Below are positions 13,732 to 15,705 of a stretch of 15,705 nucleotides of DNA, piece after piece; position 1 is the first letter of the stretch, and each line of letters begins with the position of its first letter. The DNA comes from Ignatzschineria sp. (GTDB taxonomy: Bacteria; Pseudomonadota; Gammaproteobacteria; Cardiobacteriales; Wohlfahrtiimonadaceae), in NCBI GenBank assembly GCA_030151245.1, contig JASLEF010000053.1, forward strand, positions 1 through 15,705, in the 5' to 3' direction. The translations under genes were made by a program, and so were the position numbers. The notes under the pieces are model-generated. The model did no database searches and was not told where the DNA came from. It saw only the letters and a list, made by a program, of their open reading frames with translations.

Positions 13732-13762
13732 AGGTAAAGCTTGAATCTTCCAGGCTTTACCT
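13732..13762 (-). other. Stem-loop between hpaB and hpaC
   Basis: AGGTAAAGC (13732-13740) and GCTTTACCT (13754-13762) form a perfect 9-bp stem with a 13-nt loop. The T-rich tail lies on the plus strand (TTATTTTTCTTTTT), so a true terminator would act on plus-strand RNA. For the minus-strand hpaBC message it is more likely an intercistronic stability or processing structure. Confidence 0.55.
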
Positions 13763-13803
13763 TATTTTTCTTTTTCAAAAAATGTTTTAATAGGATGCCA
13801 AGA

Positions 13804-15369
13804 TTAAGAGAGAAGTTTATCTATGACATTAATATCATCTGAGTTATGAAGGTGAGGCACGGTCCAGCCATTAACATCATAATCAGAGAGACATTTATCT
13901 ACGAGAGAGATCATCTCCCCTAGAGCCCCTGATGCACGTAATTGTCCTAGACATTGGGTGCGAATATCATCTTGGTTACCCGCGTAGTTAATCTCATACA
14001 GCTCATGACGACCACCAAACTCAGAACCGATAGCATCCCATAATAATTTAAGAATTTTAATCCGATCGGTATGGCTAATATCATTAGATCCACGACAGTA
14101 GACGCTTAAGTATTTATCGAGAACCGGATCTTGAAGGTCTTTTGAACCGGAAGGGAGATAAATTAAGCCACTTGCGACCGTCTTTTCAATAATATTTTTA
14201 ATTCTTGCGTACGCTTCAGGTGCATTTGCTCGATAAGCATGGACGGCTTCTTGGTCTGGTAGGAAAGTTCCATTCCACTCTTTGGAGTTAGCCCACATCG
14301 CTTCTAGGAAAGAGCTAAATGCATTACGTAGACCGGCAACCTCTCCAACTTGAGCTTGTACCCCACGGAATTCTAAAGAACCTGTACATTCTAATGCTTT
14401 GACTAATAACCCTGTGATAAATTCTAACTTCACAACAAAACGGGCACAAGCTTGCATCGGGAAGAGCTGAACAAATCCAGCTTGACCAAACCATGCCTGA
14501 CATTTTTGAGGATCTTTGTAGATTAAGACATCTTCCCAAGGAATAAATACATTATCGAAGATTAAAATCGCATCATTCTCATCAAATCGACTTGAAAGAG
14601 GGTAGTCAAAAGCATTACCCGTAAGGCTTGCCATTAACTCATAAGAAGGACGGCAGATAAGCTTGACACCTTTAGCATTCATGGGAGCAATAAACATCAT
14701 GGCAGAGGAAGGCTCTTCACCAATTAAGTTTGCAGGACCCGGACCAATAAAGTTGTAGTGAGTGAGTGCGGAGTTTGTGGCGACAACTTTTGCACCGCTA
14801 ACAACGATACCATCTTCTCGTTCTTCTTGAACGGTAATAAAAACATCTTTCAGTTCGCTAACGGGTTTAGCACGATCAATCGGCGGATTAACAATGGCGT
14901 GGTTCATATAGAGCCCACTCTCCTGTAATCGCTTATACCATCGACGTGCATTATCCGCAAATTTTCCATAATACTCAGCATTAACGCCAAAGGTATTTCC
15001 TAGCGCAGCTTTATAGTCGGGAGATCTTCCCATCCAGCCGTAGGTTAATTTTGACCATTCAGCGATGGCATCAATCTGTTCTCTTAACTCTTCTCGGCTT
15101 TTTGCATAACGGAAAAATTTATGCGTATAACCGCCATTGCCGGTATCTGTTTCCCAAGTGAGCTTATCTTTTGTCGCAGGGTCATGAAGCGCATCATATA
15201 GCTTTGCGATGGAGGCTACAGAGTTACGAAATGCAGGATGTGTCGTAATATCCTTGACGCGTTTACCATAGATATAAATTTCACGATCATCTTTGATACT
15301 CTCAATATATTCCGCCCCTGTAAATGGACGATTTTTCTCTGCACGGAAATCTTCAGGTAGTTTTGTCAT
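13804..15369 (-). CDS. hpaB: HpaB-type flavin-dependent aromatic ortho-hydroxylase, oxygenase component
   Basis: HpaB uses reduced FAD from HpaC and oxygen to add a hydroxyl next to the phenol hydroxyl. The classic substrate is 4-hydroxyphenylacetate, giving 3,4-dihydroxyphenylacetate, and relatives act on phenol and other phenols. The 521 residues match E. coli HpaB (520) along the whole length. The catalytic residues equivalent to Arg113, Tyr117 and His155 of the E. coli enzyme are Arg115 and Tyr119 (GWMGRSPDY) and His157 (NHAIVNPPIDR). The block SGAKVVATNSALTHYN (191-206) and the end NGWTVPHLHNSDDIN are also conserved. The loop just after it (IGPGPANLIGEEP) differs from the E. coli one, which may alter substrate choice. 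GGAGGG lies 4 nt before the ATG. The symbol reflects family, not proven substrate. Confidence 0.95.
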   Translation of the reverse strand: MTKLPEDFRAEKNRPFTGAEYIESIKDDREIYIYGKRVKDITTHPAFRNSVASIAKLYDALHDPATKDKLTWETDTGNGGYTHKFFRYAKSREELREQIDAIAEWSKLTYGWMGRSPDYKAALGNTFGVNAEYYGKFADNARRWYKRLQESGLYMNHAIVNPPIDRAKPVSELKDVFITVQEEREDGIVVSGAKVVATNSALTHYNFIGPGPANLIGEEPSSAMMFIAPMNAKGVKLICRPSYELMASLTGNAFDYPLSSRFDENDAILIFDNVFIPWEDVLIYKDPQKCQAWFGQAGFVQLFPMQACARFVVKLEFITGLLVKALECTGSLEFRGVQAQVGEVAGLRNAFSSFLEAMWANSKEWNGTFLPDQEAVHAYRANAPEAYARIKNIIEKTVASGLIYLPSGSKDLQDPVLDKYLSVYCRGSNDISHTDRIKILKLLWDAIGSEFGGRHELYEINYAGNQDDIRTQCLGQLRASGALGEMISLVDKCLSDYDVNGWTVPHLHNSDDINVIDKLLS

Positions 15370-15416
15370 TATTCCCTCCTTTGGTATTTTTTTATTGAAA
15401 ATGACAACCTGAATTC

Positions 15417-15445
15417 ACGATAGCAAAAAGATTTTGCTGAAAAAG
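15417..15445 (-). promoter_or_regulatory. Putative hpaB promoter
   Basis: On the minus strand a -10-like TATCGT (15417-15422) lies 17 nt from a poor -35 (CTTTTT, 15440-15445). The weak -35 touches the nearer of the two GGTACT repeats, as expected for a promoter that needs an AraC-type activator. Confidence 0.4.
15422..15438. promoter_or_regulatory. Palindrome between the putative hpaB -10 and -35
   Basis: AGCAAAA (15422-15428) and TTTTGCT (15432-15438) are perfect inverted arms around AGA. A binding site between the promoter elements would suit a repressor. It could also be a simple A/T-rich coincidence. Confidence 0.35.
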
Positions 15446-15471
15446 GTACTATTCATCAATAAATCGGTACT
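15445..15471. promoter_or_regulatory. Direct repeat with 21-bp period upstream of hpaB, candidate AraC-type activator site
   Basis: GGTACT occurs at 15445-15450 and 15466-15471, exactly 21 bp apart. The two 21-nt units agree at 14 of 21 positions by my count. AraC-family activators commonly bind direct repeats about two helical turns apart, with the nearer one touching the -35. The AraC-type regulator encoded at 11747-12649 is the obvious candidate. Confidence 0.5.
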
Positions 15472-15595
15472 TTTGAAGAAATATAAGGGTTTTTTAGGGA
15501 ATTGCTGACTGATTGACGACCGAGTGTTCGTTAGGCGGTTGCTTTTTCCGATGTTTATGGTGTTAAAAAAGGCTCAGTAGAGAAATTAATACTAT

Positions 15596-15705
15596 TTATT
15601 TTTCAAAATATCCTAAAGTCACCCGATCATTATTGCCGTAATCTTTGATTGTCTTGACTTGGGTATAACCTTGTTCCATCATTTTCGCTTGCAGCGCTTC
15701 ACGTT
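15596..15705 (-). CDS. Unidentified protein, C-terminal 35 residues (partial)
   Basis: The minus strand has an open frame entering from the window edge and ending in TAA at 15596-15598. The 35 residues read REALQAKMMEQGYTQVKT, then IKDYGNNDRVTLGYFEK. The alternation of charged and hydrophobic residues, with GY and a strand-like VTLGYF end, resembles the last helix and strand of a small alpha/beta domain such as a PepSY-like repeat. That is only an impression. It points towards hpaB with 226 nt between, and I see no clear terminator after it. Being cut at the edge, it cannot be named. Confidence 0.5.
   Translation of the reverse strand, partial: REALQAKMMEQGYTQVKTIKDYGNNDRVTLGYFEK

Noticed and set aside
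1..15705. CRISPR arrays, tRNA or rRNA genes, insertion sequences, phage genes
   Set aside because: No regularly spaced repeats, no tRNA-like cloverleaf and no transposase, integrase or phage-type protein were seen on either strand.

Overview
The window looks like a piece of an AT-rich gammaproteobacterial chromosome. It opens with the 3' end of ribosomal protein L19 (rplS) and the protease gene htpX, both typical core genes. It then carries a contiguous block of aromatic-catabolism genes. The low GC, the intradiol catechol pathway and the HpaB/HpaC pair would fit the Ignatzschineria/Wohlfahrtiimonas or Moraxellaceae type of gammaproteobacterium. That placement is an inference from general appearance only.

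Layout. 2-217: end of rplS, followed by a clear terminator. 374-1258: htpX, followed by a terminator. 1409-2215 and 2355-3161 (minus): two tandem paralogous IclR-family regulators of the PcaR/PcaU/PobR type, both 268 aa once the better start codons are chosen. 3162-3498: a divergent control region with a GTTCG-N5-CGAAC palindrome. 3499-10041 (plus): seven genes that together encode the whole route from catechol to acetyl-CoA and succinyl-CoA: an enol-lactonase (pcaD/catD), catB, catC, catA, the two CoA-transferase subunits (pcaI/pcaJ, also called catI/catJ) and the thiolase pcaF. 10080-11675: an SLC13/DASS-family anion transporter, probably in the same transcription unit. 11747-12649: an AraC-family regulator whose start lies 15 nt behind a terminator hairpin. 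12650-13088: a convergent gap with three terminator-like hairpins and a 13-bp direct repeat. 13089-13604 and 13804-15369 (minus): hpaC and hpaB, a two-component flavin-dependent aromatic hydroxylase. 15596-15705 (minus): the last 35 codons of an unidentified gene.

How it works together. HpaBC-type enzymes add an ortho-hydroxyl to a phenol. The window has no homoprotocatechuate meta-cleavage genes (hpaDEFGHI). It does have a complete intradiol catechol branch. The simplest reading, an inference, is that HpaBC makes a catechol (possibly catechol itself from phenol) that CatA opens, and CatB, CatC, PcaD, PcaIJ and PcaF carry to central metabolism. The cluster carries IclR- and AraC-type regulators and no LysR-type CatM/CatR. 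All three long gaps inside the cat block (pcaD-catB, catC-catA, catA-pcaI) carry stable stem-loops, which suggests control of relative expression by RNA structure or extra operators.

No CRISPR array, transposase, tRNA or rRNA gene was seen.
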